Shown here in pieces: positions 32,399-41,415 of a DNA stretch of 64,000 nucleotides. The translations under genes and the position numbers were made by a program. The DNA comes from UBA7703 sp963667195 (GTDB lineage: Bacteria; Bacillota; Clostridia; Christensenellales; CAG-138). Numbering within the stretch: position 1 is the first letter of the stretch; every line of letters starts with the position of its first letter. The notes under the pieces are model-generated. The model saw only the letters and a program-made list of their open reading frames with translations, was not told the DNA's origin and made no database searches. Where the stretch lies: positions 992,001 to 1,056,000 of the forward strand of contig OY762962.1 in the NCBI GenBank assembly GCA_963667195.1. The letters are read 5' to 3'.

Positions 32399-34960
32399 TT
32401 ACTGGATTTCTTCCTTGACGCGCGTCTCGGGATTTTTGCTGTAGGACAGGGTACGCCCCAGCTGTTCGATCTGAGAACTGGTATAACTCTTCGCGCTGAT
32501 CTCATTGAGCAGCTTACCGAGCAGCTCCTCCGTCAAAGATGATTTGCGGTTGTCCATAATAAACTCCGCATATTGTTTTGCAATCAGATTGAGATCCAGA
32601 TACTGCTCCGCATACTTTCTCGCATTCGCGCTTAAGTACGCAATCTCACTCTTATTACTTATCAGCCGTTCGAACTCGCGGTAGATGCGCTCGACTTCCT
32701 GCCGTTCCGTCATCGTCTCCGCCGAGGGAATCTTCACACAGCAGTCGTCCGGTATCTCTTGAAAGCTTCCGATTTCGTTGACCATCACGCACTTTCCCTT
32801 GGCAAGAATGCGCATCAGGCTTCCGCTCGTCTCGCCGTTAGAGGGATAGCGCAAATTCACACAAACGTCGGTAGCGTCGATATATCGCGTGAAATCGTCC
32901 AGCCCGATATACCCCGTGATCGTGACGCAATCCTCCAGATGGTTCTTTCGAATATAATCCAGCATTTCGTCTTTCGTGGTGGAATCCGGCGAACCGACAA
33001 AGAAGTAATGAACGTTACGGTGCTCCTGACATAGCCTTTGAAATGCTTTGAGCGAAGGCATTGTTCTCTTCGTTCTTTGAATATACCCGAAGGAAGAAAA
33101 TATCACCTGATCCTCTGCAATGCCCAGAGTGGCTTTTGCGGCGACTGTGTCTTTTAGTTCCTCGATCTTGGCATAGCTATGTATCTTCTGAACGTTTCTC
33201 CCGATATCCCGCTGCAACAGCTTTGTTTTTGCCTCGTCGCTATGTACGATAATCTTGTCCGCGTAATTGGTAACAAACCCGTTCAGTTCAATTTCGAATG
33301 TCTTGACACCGGAAGCTCCCGTTTTCAGGGTTTGGAGGTATTCGTTCACAAAGCTTGCGGGGTAGTCTTTCAGCAGATACTCCCTGTAGAAAGAAAGAGT
33401 GCTCTTTTTTCGGGACGCTGTGCTGTACGCAACCGAATGAAGATTGTAATCGTGCAGCACCACGATGCCGCCGTACTTCTCAAGATACGGAAACATATAG
33501 GTGTGATAATCGGAATTTCCTACCTGAAACAGAACATGGGCATATTTCTTGACGCGGAATTCACGATGATTCAGAACACGGATGGAGTGATTCAAAACAT
33601 GATCCGCCTGGTAGCCATCATCGATGAAAACATCGATCTCAAAGAATTTGCAGATCGCGTTTAGGATATCCACACTGTAATCTGATATGCCTGATTTCAT
33701 GGGAGGCAGCGGAGTAAAAAACGCAAGCCTTGTTTTTTCGCTCTTTTGCTGCTCGCCCGCCGCTGGTGTTGACTGCAACGCATATTCTTTTTCAAGACAC
33801 GAAATTGTCAACTTCGCGACCTCGTCCCATTGATACTGCTTCAGTCGCTCAAGCCCTTTTTCGCGCAGCGCCGGTAGATCCACGTTGGTCAGCGCTTCCA
33901 TTAGCCCCCGGGATATGTCCTCGACGGAGAATGGGTCAACCAGCACGGCGGCGTCCCCCGCGATCTCACCGAGGCTGGAATTATTCGAGGTTAAAACGGG
34001 CGTTCCGCAAGCCCACGCTTCCACCACGGGAAGGCCAAACCCCTCATACTTCGAGGGAAACACAAGCAGGTGCGCAAGGTTATTGAGCAGAATCAGCTCT
34101 CGATCCGATACGAAGTTGGTCAGCACGACCCGTCCGGCCACTTGTTTTTCTAAAATCAGTTCATTCAACCGCTGATAAGAAGGTTCGCTTAGTTTACAAA
34201 CAATGACCAGTTGATACCGCGCAATCATCTCTTTGGGCAGCATGGCATACGCGAGGATCAGACCTTCGAGATTCTTTCGCTCATCATCCCCGCCAATGCA
34301 CATGAGAAAGGTGCCGTTGATCGTATACCTTTGAAAAAGCGATTGCTTGATTTCGTCTGGCACGTCCAGTTGGCAATACCGCTCGTCCGCAGCACCATAG
34401 ATCACATCGATCTTCTCCGGATCAAACTGCAGGTGCTCGACTAAATCCTCCTTCACACTGTTTGAAATCACAAGGCATCGATCCACCCACCGCAGCATCT
34501 CAACGCGGTTCATGTAGGTCTGGTAGGTACCGGCGTTTGACAGGTATTGCTCCTTCATCACGTACGGGATGATATCATAGACCGTCGCAACAACTTTGGT
34601 GTTCGTAAACCATTCTTTTTGATAGATGAAGCTGCTCGATTCAAAGGGAGACGTGATGTAGAAGAGGTCGATTTGATGCTCACGAATAAAGCCTTGAATG
34701 ATGTCCCCTATGAGTCTTGTAAACTGCGGGTTCCTTAAAAGGTAGTTCTCTTCGCCTGTGTAAAAATAAAACTCGTGAAGGTTCTCCACCGAGCCGATCA
34801 GATCGCTCAAACGGAACTCTTCGTAAAAATTTAATAGGAAATAATGATTGTTCTTATCCAGTTCAATCATCTTCCCGAACTGGCTCAGCGCATAGTTACC
34901 AATCCCGCGATTCTTACTCAGCGGACCTAATATCGCCGTAGCATCAAAACAAATGTTCAA
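32399..34960 (-). CDS. Two-domain GT4 glycosyltransferase
   Basis: The 853-residue protein carries two GT-B, family 4 glycosyltransferase units. Unit 1 (about 1-390) contains FPSKYEGFGLPVVEAWACGTPVL with the EX7E pair and a GGDDERKNLEGL donor loop. Unit 2 (about 400-820) contains FSSFGYIQRTKR and the GETSGSLMRILAKGK variant of the same site. Such double enzymes build alternating linkages in polysaccharides exported by ABC systems. No membrane segment is seen, so it acts at the inner membrane surface. It is the last gene of the leftward cluster, and codon use is AT-richer than in the sugar-nucleotide genes. Confidence 0.88.
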   Translation of the reverse strand: MNICFDATAILGPLSKNRGIGNYALSQFGKMIELDKNNHYFLLNFYEEFRLSDLIGSVENLHEFYFYTGEENYLLRNPQFTRLIGDIIQGFIREHQIDLFYITSPFESSSFIYQKEWFTNTKVVATVYDIIPYVMKEQYLSNAGTYQTYMNRVEMLRWVDRCLVISNSVKEDLVEHLQFDPEKIDVIYGAADERYCQLDVPDEIKQSLFQRYTINGTFLMCIGGDDERKNLEGLILAYAMLPKEMIARYQLVIVCKLSEPSYQRLNELILEKQVAGRVVLTNFVSDRELILLNNLAHLLVFPSKYEGFGLPVVEAWACGTPVLTSNNSSLGEIAGDAAVLVDPFSVEDISRGLMEALTNVDLPALREKGLERLKQYQWDEVAKLTISCLEKEYALQSTPAAGEQQKSEKTRLAFFTPLPPMKSGISDYSVDILNAICKFFEIDVFIDDGYQADHVLNHSIRVLNHREFRVKKYAHVLFQVGNSDYHTYMFPYLEKYGGIVVLHDYNLHSVAYSTASRKKSTLSFYREYLLKDYPASFVNEYLQTLKTGASGVKTFEIELNGFVTNYADKIIVHSDEAKTKLLQRDIGRNVQKIHSYAKIEELKDTVAAKATLGIAEDQVIFSSFGYIQRTKRTMPSLKAFQRLCQEHRNVHYFFVGSPDSTTKDEMLDYIRKNHLEDCVTITGYIGLDDFTRYIDATDVCVNLRYPSNGETSGSLMRILAKGKCVMVNEIGSFQEIPDDCCVKIPSAETMTERQEVERIYREFERLISNKSEIAYLSANARKYAEQYLDLNLIAKQYAEFIMDNRKSSLTEELLGKLLNEISAKSYTSSQIEQLGRTLSYSKNPETRVKEEIQ

Positions 34961-35043
34961 CGATCTTCTCCCCTTCGATTCAAGAAATTCCGAGATTTGT
35001 GAAAAATGACATATACCAGACCTTCCAAATACGATCAGAATTC

Positions 35044-35532
35044 TTACGGCTTCTCTTGAGAAACCTTCTCCTGCGTTGCGGTCTCCTGGCTCTCCTCTTC
35101 CGTGGCGCTCTGATTGGAACGCCTTGCAAGCTCCGCAACGGAAGCGGCAAGCTCGGCCTGTATCTTTGTGATTTGCTCGATGGAATGCGTCACCGCATTG
35201 TTAAAGGCTGTCTGCTGAAAGCAAATCGGCTCGATGTACCACTTCAGGAGCTTTCGAATCGCTTTCTTTGCAAAGATGATCCCTTTTCCAAAGAACTTTA
35301 CATCGGAAAACAACGGCCGGAACGCATAGTTTTCGCTTGTTTCCTTCAGGGTGATGATCAGATCTCCGAGTTCGGAAATGCTTTTAGACATTTTCTCCGC
35401 GTCCATGATCTCCGCGCAACCGGCAAGGGTAATTGCGCTGTTCTGTTCATCAAAACCGTTCTCATGCTGGAGTCGGTTTGCCATCAATTTGTTGTAGATG
35501 ACCTCTTCTTCAATATTCCGAAATTCCTTCAT
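35044..35532 (-). CDS. Small coiled-coil protein of the glycan cluster
   Basis: The 162-residue protein has a conserved-looking core, FGKGIIFAKKAIRKLLKWYIEPICFQQ (about 82-108), then FNNAVTHSIEQI and a helical acidic/Gln-rich tail. This core resembles a segment found at the ends of some large O-antigen or S-layer glycan glycosyltransferases and methyltransferases; here it stands alone. I infer a scaffold or membrane-associated partner of the glycosyltransferases. The start is uncertain: ATG at 35532 lies 13 bases after GGAG, and GTG at 35541 lies four bases after it. Confidence 0.6.
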   Translation of the reverse strand: MKEFRNIEEEVIYNKLMANRLQHENGFDEQNSAITLAGCAEIMDAEKMSKSISELGDLIITLKETSENYAFRPLFSDVKFFGKGIIFAKKAIRKLLKWYIEPICFQQTAFNNAVTHSIEQITKIQAELAASVAELARRSNQSATEEESQETATQEKVSQEKP

Positions 35533-35610
35533 CAATACCACTGCACTCCAAATTCACTAAATCCTTCATCCATCATGCGTATGGAAAATGCCCGCCTCAT
35601 CGAAGCTTAC

Positions 35611-36417
35611 TTATTCCGCCGGGGTCAAGCTATCCTTTGCGGGGCAAAAACGATTGGATGCTTCTTCCAGCGCCTCCATATTGCCCGACAAGAACGATTG
35701 ATACAGCTCGCAGATGCCCTTCGTGTCTCCCAGCGCGACGGCTTCTCCATGGTTGAGCCAGAGCACCTTGGTGCAGAGGCTCTCAATCTGCTCGATCGAA
35801 TGCGACACGAGAATCGTCACGGCTCCGCTTTTGATGATCTCCATCATCTTCGCCGCGCTCTTTTCCTGAAACGCGCCGTCGCCAACCGAGAGCACCTCGT
35901 CGAGAATCAGAATCTCCGGCTGAACAAGTGACGCGATGGAAAACGCAAGCCGGGACTGCATGCCCGAAGAGAGCTGTTTGAACGGGCGATCCTCGAAGTC
36001 CTTGAGCTCCGCAAAACTGATGATCTGCTCGTAAGCCTCGTTCATGAACTTCTTGGTGTAACCAAGCATTGCGCCGCGCAGATACGCGTTCTCCTTGACC
36101 GTGAGCTCGCCGTCAAAGCCGGAGGCAAGCTCCAGGAGCGCGGAGATGCGCCCGTTGCGCTCAATCGTGCCGCTGGTTGGCACCATCACGCCCGTCACCG
36201 CCTTGAGCAGCGTGGACTTTCCCGCTCCGTTGGAGCCGATGATGCCGAGCATGTCTCCCTCAAACAGTTCGAAGGAAACATTCTTGACCGCCAGAAAGTG
36301 CTCCACATGATAACGGTGCGTCAGGTGACGCATCGTCCACTCCTTGAGTCCGATGTCTCGAAAGTCTCCGTATTTATAGCGAATCGTAACGTCGCTGACC
36401 TTAAGCACAGATCGCAT
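35611..36417 (-). CDS. ABC polysaccharide exporter, ATP-binding protein (Wzt/TagH type)
   Basis: The 268-residue ATPase powers export of a lipid-linked glycan. Walker A is GSNGAGKST at 61-69, the signature LSSGMQ at 149-154 and Walker B ILDE at 171-174. YHVEHFLAVKNVSFELFEGDMLGIIG is characteristic of the polysaccharide/teichoic acid exporter branch. At 268 residues it is short: the C-terminal carbohydrate-binding domain that recognises a capped chain in some Wzt proteins is missing. It lies 47 bases after its permease gene. Confidence 0.92.
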   Translation of the reverse strand: MRSVLKVSDVTIRYKYGDFRDIGLKEWTMRHLTHRYHVEHFLAVKNVSFELFEGDMLGIIGSNGAGKSTLLKAVTGVMVPTSGTIERNGRISALLELASGFDGELTVKENAYLRGAMLGYTKKFMNEAYEQIISFAELKDFEDRPFKQLSSGMQSRLAFSIASLVQPEILILDEVLSVGDGAFQEKSAAKMMEIIKSGAVTILVSHSIEQIESLCTKVLWLNHGEAVALGDTKGICELYQSFLSGNMEALEEASNRFCPAKDSLTPAE

Positions 36418-36464
36418 GTTGTTTCCTCATGTTTGCAGAATGAACGCGATTTGGTTGCGCGTCC

Positions 36465-37232
36465 TTAAACATAGTACAAGAATTCATGGTTGTATTTCCG
36501 GTAAACATAGGTACCAAGCGCAAGCGCAATCAGCGCATACGCCGCCCCGAGCAGATGGAACTGCGGGGTTGGAATCACCCCGTCGAGTATGACCTTGCGG
36601 AAATATCGAATGTACAGATAGATCGGGTTTGCCAAAAACAGCAGCTGAATTTTGTAGCTGAATCCTTCAATGGTATAAAAGATTGCGGACATCCACATCA
36701 ATAGCTGTGTGACAACCCCCCAGAGATACTGCATATCCCGGAAGAACACGAAAAACGCGGAGAGTATCATGCCCATGCCGACATTGAAGCAGACAAGGCA
36801 AGTAATCGGATACAGCAGTGTCAGAAACTTCCAGGAAAAGGTCACGCCGTCGACCGCGGAAAAGACAAAGAGCAAAATAAGCGTCAGGCCAAAGTTGATG
36901 AGCGACGACACATTCTGCGAGAGCAAAAACAGATACTTCGGCACGTTTACCTTGGTGAAGATGCTCGCGTTGTTCACGAGCGAATTCATGCAGAGGTTGG
37001 TGGAATCCGTAAAATACGCAAACACCAGCTGGCCCGTAAACAGGTAGATCACATAGTGCTTCATCGAGTTGCCGAAGAAATTGCTGAACACCAGCCACAT
37101 GATGAGCAGCGTCATCAGCGGCGAGAGGATACTCCACGCCATACCGAGCACGGTGCGCTTATACTTCTTCGTAAAGTCGCGCTTCACGAGCTCCGAAAAT
37201 AAAAATTGATATTGCCTGATTTTCTGCAGCAT
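36465..37232 (-). CDS. ABC polysaccharide exporter, permease (Wzm/TagG type)
   Basis: The 255-residue integral membrane protein has six predicted helices and the ABC-2 pattern seen in Wzm/TagG: an N-terminal FLFSELVKRDFTKKYKRTVLGMAWSILSPL and a C-terminal amphipathic ending. With the ATPase that follows it forms the channel for moving an undecaprenyl-linked glycan across the membrane. Its start is 14 bases after the Rmd-like gene stop, in the same leftward operon. Confidence 0.92.
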   Translation of the reverse strand: MLQKIRQYQFLFSELVKRDFTKKYKRTVLGMAWSILSPLMTLLIMWLVFSNFFGNSMKHYVIYLFTGQLVFAYFTDSTNLCMNSLVNNASIFTKVNVPKYLFLLSQNVSSLINFGLTLILLFVFSAVDGVTFSWKFLTLLYPITCLVCFNVGMGMILSAFFVFFRDMQYLWGVVTQLLMWMSAIFYTIEGFSYKIQLLFLANPIYLYIRYFRKVILDGVIPTPQFHLLGAAYALIALALGTYVYRKYNHEFLYYV

Positions 37233-37246
37233 TGCTTCCTCTCAAA

Positions 37247-38197
37247 TCAACCGTGATTCGTAACGTTGTCGGGGTTTTCCGCGGCGGTCTTTTCGCGCCA
37301 CTCGCACAAAACCTCGCTTAAGATCTCACCCATCGCGATTTTGGGCATCCAGCCCGTATCCCGCGTGAGCTTGCTGTGGTCGCAGCAGATGACCGGCGTA
37401 TCGCTCGGGCGCATCTTAGCCGTGTCCTGCCGCACGGGGATCTCCCGCTTCGCCAGAGCTAAGAGTTGATCCAGTATCTCCTGCGCGCTGTAGACGGTCT
37501 GGGAACCGATGTTATACACCTCTCCGCTCTTGCCCGCCTCCGCAATCAGCCGGTAGGCGCGCACAACGTCCTTCACATGCGTAAAATCGCGCCGTGCCGT
37601 GAGGTTCCCCACCGAAAGATATTCGGCCATTCCGCACTCCACCCGCGCGATACCACCGGCGAAATCGGGAATCAGAAACCCGGGCTTTTGCCCCGCACCC
37701 GCGTGGTTAAACGAGCGGGTCATGCAGACTTGCAGTCCGTACGCGCGGCAATAGACCGCCGCGATCTCCTCCTGCGTCTTTTTCGAAACGGCATAGGGCG
37801 TCTGCGGGCGCATCGGCGTTTCTTCCGTTACGTTCTTTCCCGCTTCTCCCAGATTGCCGTATTGATCCGACGAGCCGATGCCGACGATCTTTGCCGCGGG
37901 CTTTTCCAGCCGAACCGCCTCAAGCAGGTTGATCATGCCAAGGACGTTGAGTTCAAACGTCTTTTGCGGAATCTGCCAGGACAGCGCGACGTTTGCCTGC
38001 CCCGCGAGGTGGAAGATCACATCCGGCTGCGTGAGCCGCACAGACTCGCGCACCTGCTCCGGCGAGCCGATATCCACGGTCAGCGTTTGCTCATCCGCGG
38101 CGATATCCAGACCCGTCACGGTATAGCCGTGTTCTTCCAGCTCCCGGCGCAGATATGCCCCGACAAACCCTCGGCTGCCGGTGATCAGCGCCTTCAT
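37247..38197 (-). CDS. GDP-4-keto-6-deoxymannose reductase-like SDR (Rmd type)
   Basis: The 316-residue extended SDR has GSRGFVGAYLRRELEEHG at 7-24 (NAD(P) loop), IFHLAGQANVALSW, SSDQYGN and the catalytic YAVSKK. It resembles Rmd, which reduces GDP-4-keto-6-deoxy-D-mannose to GDP-D-rhamnose, rather than the bifunctional fucose synthase. It overlaps gmd by four bases, so substrate channelling between the two is plausible. The exact stereochemistry of the product cannot be read from sequence. Confidence 0.82.
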   Translation of the reverse strand: MKALITGSRGFVGAYLRRELEEHGYTVTGLDIAADEQTLTVDIGSPEQVRESVRLTQPDVIFHLAGQANVALSWQIPQKTFELNVLGMINLLEAVRLEKPAAKIVGIGSSDQYGNLGEAGKNVTEETPMRPQTPYAVSKKTQEEIAAVYCRAYGLQVCMTRSFNHAGAGQKPGFLIPDFAGGIARVECGMAEYLSVGNLTARRDFTHVKDVVRAYRLIAEAGKSGEVYNIGSQTVYSAQEILDQLLALAKREIPVRQDTAKMRPSDTPVICCDHSKLTRDTGWMPKIAMGEILSEVLCEWREKTAAENPDNVTNHG

Positions 38198-39231
38198 TTC
38201 GCGCCTGCCGCTTCCTTCTTCGCCAGCTGCAAGTCATACTCCGCCATGATCTGGCAGAGCTGCTCGTAGGATGTCTTCAAAGGATTCCACTTGAGTACGG
38301 TGCGCGCCTTGGTGGGATCTCCCCAGAGGTTGTCCACGTCCGTCGGACGGAACCATGCCTTGTTGACCTCGACCAGCACGCGGCCGGTCGCGATGTCGAT
38401 GCCCTTTTCGTCCATGCCGGTGCCTTCCCAGCGGAGCTGGATGCCGTCGTGCGCGAACGCAAGCGTCGTAAACTCGCGAACGGTGTGCTGAACACCCGTC
38501 GCGATGACGAAATCTTCCGGTACGTCGTGCTGCAGCATCAGCCACATGCACTCGACATAATCCTTGGCATAGCCCCAGTCGCGCTTGCTGTCCATGTTGC
38601 CAAGCTGGAGCTTATCCTGCAAACCGCAGGCGATTCTGGCTGCCGCGCGCGTGATCTTTCGGGTCACGAAGTTTTCGCCGCGGCGCTCGGACTCGTGGTT
38701 AAAGAGAATGCCGTTGACCGCGAACATGCCGTAGGCTTCGCGATACTCCTTGACCATCCAGAACGCGTACTGCTTTGCGATCGCGTACGGGCTGTAGGGA
38801 TGAAACGGCGTGGTTTCCCGCTGCGGAACCTCCTCCACCTTGCCGTAGAGCTCGGAGGTGGACGCCTGATAAAAGCGGCAGGTCTTCTCCATGCCGAGGA
38901 TGCGGATGGCTTCCAGAATGCGCACGACGCCCAGCGCGTCCACGTCTCCGGAATATTCCGGCACGTCGAAGCTCACCTGCACGTGGCTCTGCGCCGCGAG
39001 GTTATACACCTCGTCCGGGCGCGCAATCTGCATGATGCGCAGAATGCTGGAAGTGTCGCTGAGGTCTCCGTCGTGGAGCGTGATGCGGTTTAGTATGCCT
39101 TCAATACGGTTGGTATTCGGCAGCGATGCTCTTCTGGTGATTCCGTGGACTTCATATCCCTTTTCCAGCAGCAGTTCCGCCAGATAGGAGCCGTCCTGTC
39201 CGGTAATGCCTGTGATGAGCGCTCGTTTCAT
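38194..39231 (-). CDS. gmd: GDP-mannose 4,6-dehydratase
   Basis: Gmd makes GDP-4-keto-6-deoxymannose, the shared precursor of GDP-rhamnose, GDP-fucose and related sugars. The 345-residue protein has ALITGITGQDGSYLAELLLEKGYEVHGITRR at the N-terminus, ASTSELYGKVEEVPQ with the catalytic Thr/Glu region, and PYAIAKQYAFW with the Tyr/Lys pair. It sits between the GDP-mannose pyrophosphorylase and the reductase, in pathway order. Confidence 0.95.
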   Translation of the reverse strand: MKRALITGITGQDGSYLAELLLEKGYEVHGITRRASLPNTNRIEGILNRITLHDGDLSDTSSILRIMQIARPDEVYNLAAQSHVQVSFDVPEYSGDVDALGVVRILEAIRILGMEKTCRFYQASTSELYGKVEEVPQRETTPFHPYSPYAIAKQYAFWMVKEYREAYGMFAVNGILFNHESERRGENFVTRKITRAAARIACGLQDKLQLGNMDSKRDWGYAKDYVECMWLMLQHDVPEDFVIATGVQHTVREFTTLAFAHDGIQLRWEGTGMDEKGIDIATGRVLVEVNKAWFRPTDVDNLWGDPTKARTVLKWNPLKTSYEQLCQIMAEYDLQLAKKEAAGAK

Positions 39232-39303
39232 GTTGATTCCTCTCTATCCTGTTGATTCGTCTCGTCTTCTCCGGCCGGTTGATCACGCAAGCCGGTCGAT
39301 CCG

Positions 39304-40374
39304 TTAAATATATTCGGTGCGGTTGCAGATTCGAAGGTTTTCCAGCACCTTCTTGATATCCTCGGCGTTCCCCTTTTGGCAGATCAGGATCGCGTCCTGC
39401 GTGTCCACAACGATCAAATCCTCCAGACCGACCATCGCGATGAGCTTTTCTCCGCCCTGCACGATGCAGTTCTTTGTATTGATCGTGATCAGGTTGCCGC
39501 TGAGCACATTTCCGTATTCGTTGGTCGGGTTGATCCGCTCCATCGCGAGCCAGGAGCCGACGTCGTCCCAGCCAAACGAACCGGGAACGGTATAGATATC
39601 GTCCGCGTGCTCCAGAATGCCGTAGTCGATGGAGATGGAGCGCATCTTGGCAAACTCGCTGGCAAGAACGCTGTGCTCCTGCTCAGACCCGATCGCGTCT
39701 TTGATCGCAACAAGACCTTGGTACATCTCCGGCATGAGGTGCTCCATCTTGTCGAGAATCGAGGAGAGCTTCCAGATGAACATGCCGCTGTTCCAGAGGT
39801 ATTGCCCGCTCTCGAGATACGATTTTGCGGTCTCCAGATCGGGTTTCTCCACAAACTGGGCTACCTTGTACGCCTGTCCAACGCTGACGTTCTCGTCATA
39901 GCAGATATAGCCGTAGCCCGTTTCGGGATAGTCCGGCGTGATGCCGATGGTCACGAGATTGCTGTTCTGTTCCGCAACCTCGCAGGCATTTCGGAGGGTT
40001 TTGAGGAAGAGCGTCTTCTGCTTGATCAGGTGATCCGAGGGCAGCACGATCATCATCGCGTCGTCATACTTGGCTTTGATGTGCATAGCACCTAGGCCGA
40101 TGCAGGGCGCCGTGTTCCGCCCGACCGGCTCGCAGAGGATATTCTGCTCCGGCAGGTTCGGAAGCTGCGTCTTCACCAGCTCGCGGTAGCTCTCGTTGGT
40201 GGCGATATAGATATCCTCCATCGCAACCAGCGGAAGAATCCGTTCCACCGTCAACTGGATCATCGTCTTGCCGTCGTTTGTGAGCGAGAGAAACTGCTTG
40301 GGCAGATTCTTTCTGCTCTTGGGCCAGAAGCGTTCGCCCCGGCCGCCCGCCATGATCAACGCCGTCGTCTTCAT
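39304..40374 (-). CDS. manC: Mannose-1-phosphate guanylyltransferase
   Basis: The enzyme makes GDP-mannose from GTP and mannose-1-phosphate. The 356-residue protein begins MKTTALIMAGGRGERFWPKS, the GGRGERFWP signature, followed by KNLPKQFL. FVEKPDLETAKSYLESGQYLWNSGMFIWK and PGSFGWDDVGSW are also family features. It is the single-domain form, without a fused isomerase. The start at 40374 is chosen for the signature position and the GGGGAAAAG upstream; an upstream in-frame codon at 40431 adds unrelated residues. Confidence 0.95.
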   Translation of the reverse strand: MKTTALIMAGGRGERFWPKSRKNLPKQFLSLTNDGKTMIQLTVERILPLVAMEDIYIATNESYRELVKTQLPNLPEQNILCEPVGRNTAPCIGLGAMHIKAKYDDAMMIVLPSDHLIKQKTLFLKTLRNACEVAEQNSNLVTIGITPDYPETGYGYICYDENVSVGQAYKVAQFVEKPDLETAKSYLESGQYLWNSGMFIWKLSSILDKMEHLMPEMYQGLVAIKDAIGSEQEHSVLASEFAKMRSISIDYGILEHADDIYTVPGSFGWDDVGSWLAMERINPTNEYGNVLSGNLITINTKNCIVQGGEKLIAMVGLEDLIVVDTQDAILICQKGNAEDIKKVLENLRICNRTEYI

Positions 40375-40446
40375 GTCTTTTCCCCTTACTGTAAGCGCGG
40401 GATTCTTTGCTCTAGGCAGAGAATCACTCACGCGATTGTACGAGCC

Positions 40447-41412
40447 TTAAACGTGCGAAAGCAGCATCTTGCTGATGCCTTCCACCGTATACGCGCCGAG
40501 CGCCGCCGGAATGAAGAAGGAGTCCCCTTTGTGAAACGGAACCTCTCCGCCCGCATACCGCACGACTCCGCTGCCTTCGACAAACAGCAGGTGCTGAAAG
40601 CTCTTTCCGTCGCTCGTAAGCGAGGCGTTGCTGCGGATTTCAAAGCGATACGCGCGGAAATAACGGCAGGAGAACATCTCCTTCATCGTGTATCCGTCAA
40701 ACACCGCTGTGCTGTTAACTTTGCACTCTGTCGGTATAACAGGAGTATAGTCTATAACAGTTTTGGCCCTTTGTAAATGCAACGGGCGCATTTCGCCGTC
40801 CGCATTCATGCGCAGATAATCGTAAATTCGGAAGGTTGTATCGGAGTTTTGCTGGATTTCCGCCATCACAATTCCGCTGCCAATGGCGTGTATCATGCCC
40901 GGCAAAATGTAAAAAACATCCCCGCGTTCGACATAAACTTTGTTCAGCACATCGCAGATGCTGCCGTCGTTGACGCGGCGAATCATCTCGTTTTCATCGA
41001 TGTGCTCAGAGAAGCCGTAATAGATATACGAGTGCGGCAGGCAGTCCACCACATACCACATTTCCGCCTTGCCCTGCTCGCCAAATTCAGGAAGCGCCGT
41101 ATGCTCGGAGGGATGCACCTGAATCGAAAGGTCTCGCTTTGCGTCGATGAGCTTCACGAGAATCGGAAACAAATCCTTCCTGCAATCGGTGCCCCAGAAG
41201 CTATCCGCGTCCAACCGCCGCAAATCCTCCAGTGTGGATTCGCGCAGTGGCCCGTTTTGCGCGACGGAGTGCGCGTCAGGTCGGCAGACCAGTTCCCAAC
41301 TTTCCGCGGTTGGATTTGGCCCGTCGCTTTTCCCGAATTCTTTTCTCAGCCTGATTCCGCCCCAAAGATAATCGCGATAATAGGGCTTAAGCAGGATTGG
41401 ATAGAGTTCCAC
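40447..41412 (-). CDS. manA: Class I mannose-6-phosphate isomerase
   Basis: ManA interconverts fructose-6-phosphate and mannose-6-phosphate, the entry step to GDP-mannose. The 321-residue protein is the short Bacillus-type class I enzyme: LKPYYRDYLWGG at 8-19 and the zinc ligands Q98 and H100 in IQVHPSE, E117 in KAEMWYVV, and a later His in GMIHAIGSG. A C-terminal cupin half follows. It lies immediately upstream of manC in the transcript. Confidence 0.93.
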   Translation of the reverse strand: MELYPILLKPYYRDYLWGGIRLRKEFGKSDGPNPTAESWELVCRPDAHSVAQNGPLRESTLEDLRRLDADSFWGTDCRKDLFPILVKLIDAKRDLSIQVHPSEHTALPEFGEQGKAEMWYVVDCLPHSYIYYGFSEHIDENEMIRRVNDGSICDVLNKVYVERGDVFYILPGMIHAIGSGIVMAEIQQNSDTTFRIYDYLRMNADGEMRPLHLQRAKTVIDYTPVIPTECKVNSTAVFDGYTMKEMFSCRYFRAYRFEIRSNASLTSDGKSFQHLLFVEGSGVVRYAGGEVPFHKGDSFFIPAALGAYTVEGISKMLLSHV

Positions 41413-41415
41413 GCA

